Shown: in pieces, positions 1 to 10,204 of the stretch
Layout: every line of letters starts with the position of its first letter
How positions within the stretch are numbered: position 1 is the first letter of the stretch
Assembly: GCF_023715655.1 (NCBI RefSeq)
Contig: NZ_JAMBON010000010.1
Coordinates: forward strand, 1-64,000
DNA length: 64,000 nucleotides
From: Oceanobacillus luteolus
GTDB lineage: Bacteria; Bacillota; Bacilli; Bacillales; Amphibacillaceae
Direction: 5' to 3'
Notes under the pieces: generated by a model
The model's input: only the letters and a program-made list of their open reading frames with translations
Databases searched by the model: none
Told to the model about the DNA's origin: nothing
Program-made: the position numbers and the translations under genes

Positions 1-22
1 AAGCAACATGTGCAAAAAAATA

Positions 23-68
23 AAATAACCGTAAATCTGTTTAAAACATCTCAGATTCACGGTTATTT
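23..68. terminator. Bidirectional hairpin terminator
   Basis: A 17-bp inverted repeat with one mismatch (arms 23-39 and 52-68) around a 12-nt loop, with A-rich DNA on the left and a T-rich stretch on the right. It probably ends a gene lying to the left of the window, or serves both directions. Confidence 0.6.
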
Positions 69-324
69 GGCGTTTCTGTTTTTAATTTTAGTTGCTTCTA
101 TTATAAAATTTCTTAGTTCGGGCTTACGGTCTAACTATGAATGTCCATACAATCGACTCGCAATATGAATAATCTAGTATTTAACGGAGCACTCAGAGGA
201 GTGTAATTTTTAGTGGCAAGAATAGTCAACAACCAGATATACAGATGACCGATTATTAAAAAGAATTCTCTTAGATTTTATAACTCCAACTGAAATAGTT
301 AACCGGACAGACTAAATTGACGAA

Positions 325-519
325 CTACACTCCTGCATATACCGCTTCCATTAACTCATCTGATGAAGAAATATTTCCAAAAAATCCACGACGAGTATAT
401 CTAACTTCTCGTAAAGGAGGAGCGGTTTTATCGTAATGAATTCTAGGGCTTGAGGATTAATCAGAAAGGATTGTTCATAAAATCTAGCTTTCAATAAAAC
501 TAGCCTCGTCAAAATCGTC
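325..519 (-). pseudogene. Decayed coding remnant, family not recognised
   Basis: On the minus strand three reading-frame pieces read like one protein broken by frame changes. About 485-519 encodes DFDEASFIES. About 430-490 encodes RFYEQSFLINPQALEF and continues ITIKP. The last piece encodes APPLREVRYTRRGFFG, then NISSSDELMEAVYAGV and a stop at 325. No start or ribosome binding site is visible. The rest of the interval from 69 to 597 shows nothing else I can support except the site driving the next gene. The family is unknown to me, and chance open frames cannot be excluded. Confidence 0.35.
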
Positions 520-597
520 AGATATTAGATTAATGTATTAATCCTTACTACTATCTGTTCGTTAAATATTAAATGTAAAAGATTGGAGGTGTCTTAT

Positions 598-2481
<1,884 letters not shown>

Positions 2482-2527
2482 TATTATTTAATTACCCTTT
2501 AAAACTAATAAGCTAATTTTGTTTATG

Positions 2528-2565
2528 AAAAAACTGACGTATGATCCCAATACGTCAGTTTTTTT
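2528..2565. terminator. Intrinsic terminator after the collagen-like gene
   Basis: Inverted repeat of 14 bp (arms 2528-2541 and 2551-2564) with a run of T on the plus strand and of A at its left side, so it can act in both directions between the collagen-like gene and the convergent membrane-protein gene. Confidence 0.85.
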
Positions 2566-2641
2566 ACATAAATTTGCGATCGAGCTGTTTGCCATTTCTA
2601 CCATGCTTACAAACGTAATATATAAGATTGCATATGAAGTT

Positions 2642-2896
2642 TTATTTTTTACTCCATAGCTTAGATGAAAAAACATATAACCCAGTAATCAAAAGTTGGA
2701 GCAATGCAATGAAGGAAACTACATTAAATAGTTGGTTATCATAGACGTTATACCATTCAGTAAAAAGTTTTGTACGTAACATCCTTTCACCGAAATCCCC
2801 CAACTCAAAATTATTCAATAAAAACGTGCCATCTACAATGAATAAAAGAACCGTCATAATTATAAAAAAGCCAAGATTGTTCAACCATTTTCTCAA
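2642..2896 (-). CDS. Small two-TM membrane protein, YfzA-like
   Basis: 84 residues with hydrophobic segments at about 8-26 and 58-77. A conserved-looking middle (ERMLRTKLFTEWYNVYDNQ) aligns with the next upstream gene (ERKVLHSRFFTDWFTPYSK), so the two are tandem paralogues. The pattern reminds me of the B. subtilis YfzA-like family of about 90-100 residues, whose role is unknown; that assignment is tentative. The start is TTG with a weak AGGGAA site upstream. It follows the paralogue by about 100 bp on the same strand and was probably co-transcribed with it. Confidence 0.65.
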   Translation of the reverse strand: MRKWLNNLGFFIIMTVLLFIVDGTFLLNNFELGDFGERMLRTKLFTEWYNVYDNQLFNVVSFIALLQLLITGLYVFSSKLWSKK

Positions 2897-2999
2897 CTGA
2901 GCATCATTCCCTTACTATTATTTTTAAAAGGTATAGAGATTTATAATAAGCTAAGTTAAAACCTACTCTTCCTCAACTTCATAGAGCTGGTAAAACAAA

Positions 3000-3299
3000 T
3001 TATTTTTGTTTATTCATTTTCATCTGTTTAATGGCATTGATAATAACTTCAGGGAGAAAAATAATTGAAATTAATAAAGTAAGGAAGTTTAACTCTGATT
3101 TACTATATGGAGTAAACCAGTCAGTAAAGAATCTGGAATGGAGAACCTTCCTTTCAACGAAAGTCCCCTCTCGAAAATTTATTGTCCATGACGAACTATC
3201 AATGAAAAACATAATAAATAGCAAACCTAAAAATATCCCCAGGGGAAGAATCCAAGTTCGTGTTCTAATAGGGTGATTATCATCTTGATTATCAAACAT
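3000..3299 (-). CDS. Small two-TM membrane protein, YfzA-like paralogue
   Basis: 99 residues from the ATG at 3299, which has AAGGAGGG eight bases upstream; the open frame extends 42 codons further but without a ribosome binding site. Hydrophobic segments lie near residues 18-37 and 70-88, with the shared FFTDWFTPYSK motif between them. Basic C-terminus (KQMKMNKQK). Function unknown. It heads a two-gene group with its paralogue. Confidence 0.7.
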   Translation of the reverse strand: MFDNQDDNHPIRTRTWILPLGIFLGLLFIMFFIDSSSWTINFREGTFVERKVLHSRFFTDWFTPYSKSELNFLTLLISIIFLPEVIINAIKQMKMNKQK

Positions 3300-3439
3300 G
3301 CGATAAGCCCTCCTTTCTATATCAGATAACAATAAATGTAAAGAAAAATCATTAGGAAGACGTATGATGCGTAGACAATCACTCTGGTCTGTTTTTATGT
3401 ACAAAGATGATTTCTTATAAAACAAACCGTATATACATA

Positions 3440-3454
3440 ATATACACAGTATAT
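3440..3454. promoter_or_regulatory. AT-rich dyad upstream of the YfzA-like pair
   Basis: ATATAC-ACA-GTATAT dyad within a longer alternating TA stretch (3429-3470). It lies about 140 bp upstream of the YfzA-like start and 190 bp upstream of the divergent reductase. It could be an operator or simply promoter-region AT richness. Confidence 0.3.
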
Positions 3455-3641
3455 ATTATATATACATTTAAATCCCCTTACAAGACTATTTTCAAAAAAC
3501 ACACAAAAACACATATATGATGATGAAATTTTTAAGGTACACATTCCATCATGAAAACAATCCATCCGCTTCACCAATAAAGTTATTCAAAGGACAATAG
3601 ATAACTTTTATAGTAAAGTGATTGTGAGGAGGCGCATTACT

Positions 3642-4262
3642 ATGAATATATTAGTTTTAGGATCAACTGGAAGAGTTGGAAGTGCAGTAGTCAGCAATGC
3701 TCTACGTGACAACCATCAAGTCACTGCGTTCGCTCGAAATCCGAAGAAAATAGAAATAAATGATGAAAATTTAACTATTACTCAAGGGAATGTTTTAAAT
3801 AAAGCTGATATCGCTCAAGCCATGCATGGAATGGATATAGTTATAAGTGCACTGAATACGGATGGGACAACCACCCTGTCTGAGAGTATGCCACTAATTA
3901 TTGAAGCTATGGAAAATGAAGGGATACAGCGAATTATAACTGTCGGGACGGCAGGTATCTTACAAAGTAGAACTTCACCAGAGATACTGCGGTATCAGTC
4001 CAGTGAATCAAAACGAAAATCAACTCGTGCTGCGGAAGATCATCATAAAGCTTATGATATCCTGAAAGAGTCAACACTCGACTGGACAATTGTTTGTCCC
4101 ACCTATTTACCTGACGGAGAAAAAATTGGTGAATATCGTATAGAACGTGATTTTTTGCCGGAGAATGGGGCTAAAATTTCAGTACCAGATACAGCGGAGT
4201 TTACCTATAGCCAGATCACTTCGAGAGATTATATTAAATCTCGTGTGGGTATCGCCTACTGA
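3642..4262 (+). CDS. NAD(P)-binding oxidoreductase, SDR/NmrA-like
   Basis: 206-residue protein from the ATG at 3642, preceded by GAGGAGG. The N-terminus MNILVLGSTGRVGSAVV carries the GxxGxxG dinucleotide-binding motif of atypical short-chain reductases. The body matches the small YwnB/NAD(P)H-binding type (about 205-215 residues) rather than a classical SDR with a YxxxK pair. Substrate unknown; such proteins are usually flavin/biliverdin reductase-like or redox sensors. Single gene, followed at once by a hairpin terminator. Confidence 0.8.
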   Translation: MNILVLGSTGRVGSAVVSNALRDNHQVTAFARNPKKIEINDENLTITQGNVLNKADIAQAMHGMDIVISALNTDGTTTLSESMPLIIEAMENEGIQRIITVGTAGILQSRTSPEILRYQSSESKRKSTRAAEDHHKAYDILKESTLDWTIVCPTYLPDGEKIGEYRIERDFLPENGAKISVPDTAEFTYSQITSRDYIKSRVGIAY

Positions 4263-4264
4263 TA

Positions 4265-4302
4265 AACGGGTGCGACCTCCTTCATGGAGAATCGCACCCG
4301 TT
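4265..4302. terminator. Hairpin terminator, member of the AACGGGTGC repeat family
   Basis: Arms AACGGGTGCGA (4265-4275) and TCGCACCCGTT (4292-4302), with a short T-rich tail. The same arms recur at 11920-11955, so it is both a terminator and a member of the intergenic repeat family described in the findings. Confidence 0.75.
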
Positions 4303-4326
4303 ACTTTAAGTACATCTTTTCATAAA

Positions 4327-4812
4327 CTACATCCAAACCTCATCGAATTTTTCCGAATAGAACTCAATTGCTTTTTTATAACCTAGAATCTCAGTGTCAC
4401 TTGTCGTTTCTATTAAGCATTTCAATAATAGTTCCATTGCTTCACTATGTTCGTTCAAATTATATAAGGTCATCGAATAGAACGTTTGGATTACTTTATT
4501 ATTGGGGAATAGTTCAATTCCTTTTAATAAGGTGCTTTTTGATTTTTCATATTCCCCTAGTGTTCTATATGTACTGCCCAATCCCAATAGAGCTCCTTCC
4601 AATTCCTCTGAAGGCAACCCTAACCTGATTCCTTTTTCGTAAAAAGGTACTGCTTTCGCTTCTTCTCCTAGTAAGTCAAAACTCCAAGCACACTGATAGT
4701 TAATCGATGCATGGTCTGGAAATTCCTGTACCAATTTTAGAAGTATCTCGTTAGATTCTCTGTAATTTCCATTCTTACGTAAATCAATTGCATTATTTAA
4801 CTCTTTTTCCAC
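4327..4812 (-). CDS. Tetratricopeptide-repeat protein
   Basis: About 161 residues, almost all TPR helices (for example SINYQCAWSFDLLGEEAKAV and GLGSTYRTLGEYEKSK). TPRs bind protein partners; none is evident here. The open frame begins at a TTG (4827), but the TTGGAGGTGACA context makes the GTG at 4812 (or 4815) the better start, using GGAGG as the ribosome binding site. It overlaps the 3' end of the methyltransferase gene, so the two are likely translationally coupled. Confidence 0.8.
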   Translation of the reverse strand: MEKELNNAIDLRKNGNYRESNEILLKLVQEFPDHASINYQCAWSFDLLGEEAKAVPFYEKGIRLGLPSEELEGALLGLGSTYRTLGEYEKSKSTLLKGIELFPNNKVIQTFYSMTLYNLNEHSEAMELLLKCLIETTSDTEILGYKKAIEFYSEKFDEVWM

Positions 4813-5491
4813 CACTGTCACCTCCAATGATTAAGTTAGTTTCATTTTTCTTAGATAAAATTTCTAATGTACTGTGATAGTGCGGATGTCCGTGGGTAAG
4901 ATCTAAAAACTTCGACCTCACTAAGCTGATTGTTTCATAGTCTGCCAACAGATCCTCAAGCTCGTTTTGAGTGAAATAATGATGGTACATTTTATTTTTC
5001 TCATCGTAATATGTAAATTCAGCTACCTGCTTACATCTTTCTTTTGCTTTTAATATACTAGGCTCTTCGTTATCAAATACATTTATATATATTAAACCGT
5101 TTTCTTTTAATCCAGTCTTTAATTTGCTGATGATGGTAACAATATCTTCAACTGAGAAAAAGTTCAATACATTGGATAGAATGATTAAAGAGTAATTATC
5201 TTTCTTAACCTCGTATTCTCTAATGTCACCAACTTTAGCATCTATCGGAAGGTTGTATTTTTCCGCCAGTTCCACGCACCTATTTATAGCAGTCTCTGAA
5301 ATATCTACCCCTTCCACCTCATACCCCTCCTTAGCAAAAAAGAAGGCATTTCTTCCTTCCCCTATTCCAATATCTAATATCTTTCCGCTCCTAGGAATAA
5401 TATCTATGTAGGTGGATAATACATGGTTTGGAGTAGATCCCCATAAATTTTCAACGCTTTTGTATTCGTTCTCCCAAACTCCCTGTTTCAT
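4793..5491 (-). CDS. Class I SAM-dependent methyltransferase
   Basis: 232 residues from the ATG at 5491, with GAGGTG six bases upstream. Motif I (KILDIGIGEGRNAFFFAKEG), the acidic loop (VEGVDIS) and motif IV (LIILSNVLNFF) define a Rossmann methyltransferase of the TehB/YdaC-like type. The substrate is not predictable. The C-terminal part, with TYYDEKNKMYHHYFTQNEL, resembles TehB-like small-molecule methyltransferases. First gene of a two-gene unit with the overlapping TPR gene. Confidence 0.8.
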   Translation of the reverse strand: MKQGVWENEYKSVENLWGSTPNHVLSTYIDIIPRSGKILDIGIGEGRNAFFFAKEGYEVEGVDISETAINRCVELAEKYNLPIDAKVGDIREYEVKKDNYSLIILSNVLNFFSVEDIVTIISKLKTGLKENGLIYINVFDNEEPSILKAKERCKQVAEFTYYDEKNKMYHHYFTQNELEDLLADYETISLVRSKFLDLTHGHPHYHSTLEILSKKNETNLIIGGDSGGKRVK

Positions 5492-5572
5492 TGGAAACAC
5501 CTCATAATAGATTTTTTGATTATAAACCCATTGTCTTTTTAAACAATTCTACTGCATGATAGTAAATTATTC

Positions 5573-6010
5573 TTAACTATGAACTACCCGTCCTCTATTG
5601 ATATAGGGAATTGTAGACTTTTTCTTTATCAACCCTTTCAATTCACATGGAATATGTGCGTATATTTCTGCCAAATCAGCTTCCATCCAAGTAACTTCCT
5701 CAATCTCTTCAGGAATTGAGATTTCTATTTCTCCTCCTACAATTTTTCCGGTAAAAGTAAAGAAAACTGCGTGATGTCCTCGTTCTTCAAAAAATGCTTC
5801 ACTTACTGTAAACATACCATCTATTTCAACATCCAATCCAGTTTCTTCCTTAACCTCGCGAATAGCGGCCGCCTCTAATGTTTCTCCATATTCTACTGCG
5901 CCACCAGGAAGTGTATAGTAAGAAGAATTTTCTCCTTTATTTTTTACCATCAATACTTTTTCATTATGCTCATCTAACAAAAGTACATAAGCAACATCAA
6001 CTCTTTTCAA
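5573..6010 (-). CDS. Nudix hydrolase
   Basis: 145 residues. The Nudix box (GGAVEYGETLEAAAIREVKE, then ETGLDV) is complete with all Glu residues for Mg2+. The early part (YVLLLDEHNEKVLMVKNKG) and the ADP-ribose/MutT-like body suggest a nucleoside-diphosphate-linked substrate. TTG start after a GGGGGAGA site. It stands alone between two hairpins or intergenic gaps; substrate unknown. Confidence 0.85.
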   Translation of the reverse strand: MKRVDVAYVLLLDEHNEKVLMVKNKGENSSYYTLPGGAVEYGETLEAAAIREVKEETGLDVEIDGMFTVSEAFFEERGHHAVFFTFTGKIVGGEIEISIPEEIEEVTWMEADLAEIYAHIPCELKGLIKKKSTIPYINRGRVVHS

Positions 6011-6083
6011 CCAGCTCTCCCCCTCTATCTTTGATTATCCCATTTAAGGAGCGATCCTTCGGTAAGTAGTCAGGCATATATAT

Positions 6084-6112
6084 AAAGAGTTGTCGGTTTG
6101 ACAACTCTTTTA
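6084..6112. terminator. Hairpin terminator
   Basis: AAAGAGTTGTC (6084-6094) and GACAACTCTTT (6100-6110) form a near-perfect stem with T on one side and A on the other. It lies upstream of the Nudix gene and downstream of the ASCH gene, which it most likely terminates. Confidence 0.75.
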
Positions 6113-6159
6113 AAAGAAAATCAGCAATTATTTCTTACCTAGACCCACAGGTTTAATTC

Positions 6160-6504
6160 TTAATCTAATAATTGAATGGTAATCGCCAAAGTACCCCATT
6201 CCTTTTCACGCTCTGGAGTATATATTCTATAAGTGCGTTCCACCATTTCTTCAATGGAATCACCTACAGCATCAAATTCATCTGCAGGAATGCTTTCATA
6301 CATTTCCTTGAATGTTGGAAACTCCCTTAACTCAATGACTTGAACTATTAATGTTTCATTTCTATCAGGGGTTTTTGTAAATCTTATCGTATCCCCTACT
6401 TTTACTTTTCTCCTTTTCTGATCATTCAATCTCACTTCCACTTTCTTTTTTCCTGACTTCATTGAATGAAAAGGAGTTTCATAAAGTCCCATATGGTGTT
6501 CCAT
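6160..6504 (-). CDS. ASCH-domain protein
   Basis: 114 residues from the ATG at 6504 (GGAG eight bases upstream; the open frame starts three codons earlier). The layout LYETPFHSMKSGKKKVEVRL, then VKVGDTIRF, fits the ASCH fold, a PUA-like beta-barrel that binds RNA or nucleotides. The family is small and mostly uncharacterised; E. coli YqfB in the same superfamily is an amidohydrolase. Followed by a gene for a two-TM protein upstream on the same strand. Confidence 0.7.
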   Translation of the reverse strand: MEHHMGLYETPFHSMKSGKKKVEVRLNDQKRRKVKVGDTIRFTKTPDRNETLIVQVIELREFPTFKEMYESIPADEFDAVGDSIEEMVERTYRIYTPEREKEWGTLAITIQLLD

Positions 6505-6546
6505 TTTCTTCACTCCAAGTTATTATTTTCTGCTAAAGTAAAATAC

Positions 6547-6777
6547 TTATCCAAAGTGATAATGAAACCACGATAAGATAAGAAGCATACTTAATATTCC
6601 CCAAGCTGTGGTGCCCACTATCCACCAAATGATAGATTTAGCTTGCTTTGAACTTCCCTCATCTACATGATTTGCTTTAATAAAAGCAAGCTTACTTTCC
6701 ATACTCTTTTTCATAGAGGTAAGAATAACAAATCCAACTATTATAAAACCAATAGTTATCCAAAGGTATATATCCAT
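6547..6777 (-). CDS. Small two-TM membrane protein
   Basis: 76 residues with TM segments at about 4-22 and 50-70 joined by a charged loop. Start ATG preceded by GGGAGGT. No family recognised. It is 43 bp upstream of the ASCH gene on the same strand, so probably co-transcribed. Confidence 0.65.
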   Translation of the reverse strand: MDIYLWITIGFIIVGFVILTSMKKSMESKLAFIKANHVDEGSSKQAKSIIWWIVGTTAWGILSMLLILSWFHYHFG

Positions 6778-6938
6778 TTTTTATACCTCCCTTCAATTTA
6801 AAGGATTGTAACTGCTATTTGTTGTTCATTCTCGTTACTTGTCAAAAACACATTTAGGACAACGTTATGGTGGGTTTATTTCTTCCACTTGCAACTTTAC
6901 CGAACTGGAACAGACCCCATATCAGCTTTTTCCCGATA

Positions 6939-7688
6939 TTACCATTCTAGTAAGCTCAAAAAATGATTGATGTGGTCGGAAACATCCTTAGGATGGGTCA
7001 AAGTGATGATATGATTAGCATCGGGTATACGCACAAAGTCAATATTGGGAATTTCCTTATATAATTTTGCGATTTTAAAGAGGTCTTCTGAGTCCTTCTC
7101 ACCTATGATAAAAAGTGTCTTCGTTTTAATTTCTCCCAATCTTTCCATCGCTGAATTGGAGGAAGTTTTGAATGTTTTCCAATCAAAAGTCTTTTGAATA
7201 TTATGCACCATCATCTCGCGCAATAAATCGTATACTTTTCCGAAAGAAACGCTCCAGGAAGGCTCGCTTAATATTATACTAGCCATTTTCTCGACATCAG
7301 GTGCAGCTTTAGAAACTCGGCTCTCTAATTCCGCATGTTCGGAAGAAAATTTAAACCCTGAGAGGCCAGGAGCAACCAACACCAGTTGAGATACCTTTTT
7401 TGGATAGGTCAAAGTAAAATCAGTCGCAATTTGTCCACCTAGGGAATGTCCAACGAGGGCTGCTTTCTTAATTTTAAGATGATCCAAGAGTTTTCTTAGA
7501 TCCTCAACATAATCAATGGGTTCATTCGGAACGGGTGATTTCCCTGCACCTCGGACATCAGGAGTGATCACTTTGAACGACTTTGATAGATGTGGTGTGA
7601 TGAATTCCCAGTCACGTGAATCCATAGCTCCACTATGAAGTAGTATAACCGGCTTTCCGTTTCCTTTAATTTCGTAATGAAGATCCAT
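6939..7688 (-). CDS. Alpha/beta hydrolase
   Basis: 249 residues. Oxyanion-loop HSG near residue 18, nucleophile elbow GHSLGG, the acid in GEKDSED and the catalytic His in DANHI form a full Ser-Asp-His triad. The short lid with SEPSWSVSFG is typical of small cytoplasmic esterase/lactonase-like hydrolases. Substrate unknown. Good AGGAGA-like site before ATG at 7688. Transcribed divergently from the AraC regulator. Confidence 0.85.
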   Translation of the reverse strand: MDLHYEIKGNGKPVILLHSGAMDSRDWEFITPHLSKSFKVITPDVRGAGKSPVPNEPIDYVEDLRKLLDHLKIKKAALVGHSLGGQIATDFTLTYPKKVSQLVLVAPGLSGFKFSSEHAELESRVSKAAPDVEKMASIILSEPSWSVSFGKVYDLLREMMVHNIQKTFDWKTFKTSSNSAMERLGEIKTKTLFIIGEKDSEDLFKIAKLYKEIPNIDFVRIPDANHIITLTHPKDVSDHINHFLSLLEW

Positions 7689-8036
7689 TTATTTTAATCT
7701 CCTTTCCCTGAAAAAAGTAGACAATGCCCATGACCATGACTGTCTTCGTTTCATTTCTAGGATTTCTTCTATATATTCAGTTAAATATTGAAGGAATAAT
7801 TAAGGCTTTCGGCCGGCACTAAAGGGTTATCCATACATGCTCTACTCCAGATATACCTACAATTAATTCAGGTCTTATTATTTGGCTTTGAGATACTAGC
7901 CCTATTATCTATATTCAACAAAAACTTGCAGTTTTCCTTCCTTTAGGGGTAAACCTTAGATTAGACTAGATCCAGCGCCTATAAATGCTTGCTGCATTTA
8001 TTTTCCTTCTCACTGTGATACAATTTTTATAAGATA
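7689..8036. other. Divergent intergenic region, hydrolase / AraC regulator
   Basis: About 350 bp with no coding signal. It must hold the promoters for both divergent genes. A short dyad AAATGC-TTGCT-GCATTT lies at 7983-7999, about 50 bp before the regulator start. Nothing else stands out. Confidence 0.4.
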
Positions 8037-8051
8037 TAAGAAGGTGATTAT

Positions 8052-8879
8052 TTGAGCTCAACAAAATTACTACTGGAAAACAATCATGGAGTTCTTTTAT
8101 ATAAAAAAGATTTCAACCAAGAAAGCAACTGGCGTACAGATGATTGTTATAAATTCATTTATTCTTTACAAGGAAATATAGATTACCAAACGAATAGAAA
8201 CCAGATTACCCTTATTGACAAACAATTCATTTTATTCAATCCCGAAGATGAACATAAACAACTAGCAATAGACGACAGCAAATTTTTAATTGAATTGAAC
8301 TCTTCTTTCATTAATGAAATCTCTCAATCTCTATATCCTGTTCACCATGATATTCAGTTTGCTACCAGCACCCAGAAGAACACTCAAATATCAAGCTGGG
8401 TTAATTTTGTACTAGATTTCGTACGACTTGAAAAAGATGATATTAGATCAATGGAAATTTTTTTGGAACACAGTTTCACTCAGTTGGCAATACTAATACT
8501 GAAAAGTGCCATCGGAACACATACGCAGGATATTAATTTAAATAACTATGAAACAATAGATCCACAAATTCACAAAACAATCCAAGCTTTAAAAGAGGAT
8601 TATCAGCATTCATGGTCATTAGATGAGATGGCAAAAATAGCAAATTTAAGTAAATTTCAATTTGCCCATTACTTTAAGGATATTTTAGGGATTTCACCTT
8701 ACTCTTGGTTACAAATTTACCGAGTTATCAAAAGTCAGGAAATGCTTAAAACAACCAATAAAACGGTGCTAAATATTGCAATGGACTGTGGGTTTTCTTC
8801 TGTTACAGTCTACAATCAATTATTTAAACGATTATACGGGATGACTCCTGGTGCTTTTCGAGAAATGGTTAATAAATAA
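8052..8879 (+). CDS. AraC-family transcriptional regulator
   Basis: 275 residues with TTG start and AAGAAGGTGA upstream. The N-terminal 160 residues look like a cupin-type sensor. The C-terminal 100 residues have two helix-turn-helix units (SLDEMAKIANLSKFQFAHYF and VLNIAMDCGFSSVTVYNQLF) with the family signature near GMTPGAFREM. The 3' end overlaps the convergent MFS exporter gene by 64 bp, which suggests that the two evolved as a unit and that the regulator may control the exporter; this is inference. Confidence 0.85.
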   Translation: MSSTKLLLENNHGVLLYKKDFNQESNWRTDDCYKFIYSLQGNIDYQTNRNQITLIDKQFILFNPEDEHKQLAIDDSKFLIELNSSFINEISQSLYPVHHDIQFATSTQKNTQISSWVNFVLDFVRLEKDDIRSMEIFLEHSFTQLAILILKSAIGTHTQDINLNNYETIDPQIHKTIQALKEDYQHSWSLDEMAKIANLSKFQFAHYFKDILGISPYSWLQIYRVIKSQEMLKTTNKTVLNIAMDCGFSSVTVYNQLFKRLYGMTPGAFREMVNK

Positions 8880-10063
8880 ACAGCTGAACAAATAACCATC
8901 ATCATTCCACATACTACAAAAAGGATTCTTGTAGACAAGAAGGAAGAAGCAAATCCGAATACACCAAGAGAAACAGCATTTGATAAGTACAAAAGAAATG
9001 CATTAAAGCTAAAGCCCCTGCCTAGTTTTTCTGTGGGAAGATATTTCTGTAACAAATAAACTCGAGATAAGCCGGATATAGGTAATCCTATTGCCGCAAC
9101 TAATATTCCAATGAAATAAAATGGAAGGATATACGCAAATCCTAAAAGGAGAATGCCTATTCCCCAAATCAACGAACCAAACAAATAAATTTTCAAACTA
9201 TATTTTTTCCATATTAATGGCATAAGCAAGTTAACTGCGATTACAGCAGCACCATACCATCCTAAAAGTAAGCTATAAAGCTCCTTTCCATTTGGGGTTG
9301 TTTCTATTAGCTGCAGTAATAAACCGACTTGCCAGACCCACGTATTGAAAAACACAATAATAACTGTAACTATAAACAAAGTTCGGATTATCGATTGCTT
9401 TTTTGCCCAAATTGAAAAGTCCTTTATGGAGATAAAAATATCTTTTATTTTTCTTTGGTTTGGACCTTCTCTTGTTAAATTATTTTCTGTGAATTGGATT
9501 TTATAGATAAGCAGCGCACTAATAAGATAGGTTAGCGCATCGAATGTAAAAAAATGTATTACGTTCATAGTATTTATTAAACCTATACTAACAATAGGCC
9601 CTAATACCGTAATCCCCCTTGTAACTGTGTCGAGTAAACTGTTAACAGAAGATCTCATAGATTCCTTTGTTATTATGGGTAAGACAGCCCTATGAGTAGG
9701 ATTAAAAACACAGCCTAAACACTGAATAAAAAAACTAACTGTTATTAAATGCCAATAATTTAGAACATCAAATTGGTGAAACAGCACTAGTGATAATGTT
9801 AGAGGCACTCTGATAAGGTCGATCATTACTAACATCTTTTTTTTATCCACCCAATCAGCAATAACTCCCCCAATTAATCCAAATAAAAGATATGGTACCA
9901 CTTGTGAGATCGCGATACCAGTCGTATGTAAACTTGATTCGGTCATCTCATAAGCTAAAAATAAGAAAGCTAAGCCAGATATAACATTCCCCAAACTAGA
10001 AAACCCGGCACCTAATAAGTAAAACAGTACATTTTTATTATGTTTTATCACTTGTAAATACAT
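8816..10063 (-). CDS. MFS exporter
   Basis: 415 residues, about 12 TM segments. The pattern FLAYEMTESSLHTTGIA, then LFGLIGGVIADWVDKKK, is the motif-A region of the Mef/enterobactin-exporter (MFS_3) group that exports drugs or siderophores. Substrate not predictable. Start ATG at 10063 with GAGGTGAT seven bases upstream, but that site is locked in a 12-bp stem (see the regulatory feature). The 3' end overlaps the AraC gene. Confidence 0.85.
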   Translation of the reverse strand: MYLQVIKHNKNVLFYLLGAGFSSLGNVISGLAFLFLAYEMTESSLHTTGIAISQVVPYLLFGLIGGVIADWVDKKKMLVMIDLIRVPLTLSLVLFHQFDVLNYWHLITVSFFIQCLGCVFNPTHRAVLPIITKESMRSSVNSLLDTVTRGITVLGPIVSIGLINTMNVIHFFTFDALTYLISALLIYKIQFTENNLTREGPNQRKIKDIFISIKDFSIWAKKQSIIRTLFIVTVIIVFFNTWVWQVGLLLQLIETTPNGKELYSLLLGWYGAAVIAVNLLMPLIWKKYSLKIYLFGSLIWGIGILLLGFAYILPFYFIGILVAAIGLPISGLSRVYLLQKYLPTEKLGRGFSFNAFLLYLSNAVSLGVFGFASSFLSTRILFVVCGMMMVICSAVYLLTISRKAPGVIPYNRLNN

Positions 10064-10066
10064 ATT

Positions 10067-10108
10067 AAATCACCTCAATTTGAGTGTACTTATTATTTGA
10101 GGTGATTT
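10067..10108 (-). promoter_or_regulatory. Stem that covers the ribosome binding site of the MFS gene
   Basis: Perfect 12-bp inverted repeat: AAATCACCTCAA (10067-10078) and TTGAGGTGATTT (10097-10108), 18-nt loop. On the minus-strand mRNA the 3' arm contains the GAGGTGAT site of the exporter, so translation should be off until the stem is opened. There is no U-run, so it is not a terminator. No convincing leader peptide was found upstream. Confidence 0.7.
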
Positions 10109-10204
10109 CTTTACTAATCTTGCTAGGTTTTCTTACAATATTCTTTATCAATTTTGTCTATAAAATCAATGTCCTTCAATATACGTAGGTAAACAGACCA
10201 AATC

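Noticed and set aside
2488-2676. 62-codon minus-strand frame
   Set aside because: It covers the strong terminator at 2528-2565 and has no good start.
3395-3577. 60-codon minus-strand frame over the AT-rich region
   Set aside because: Composition is not protein-like and it overlaps the better-supported gene start at 3299 only through its upstream extension.
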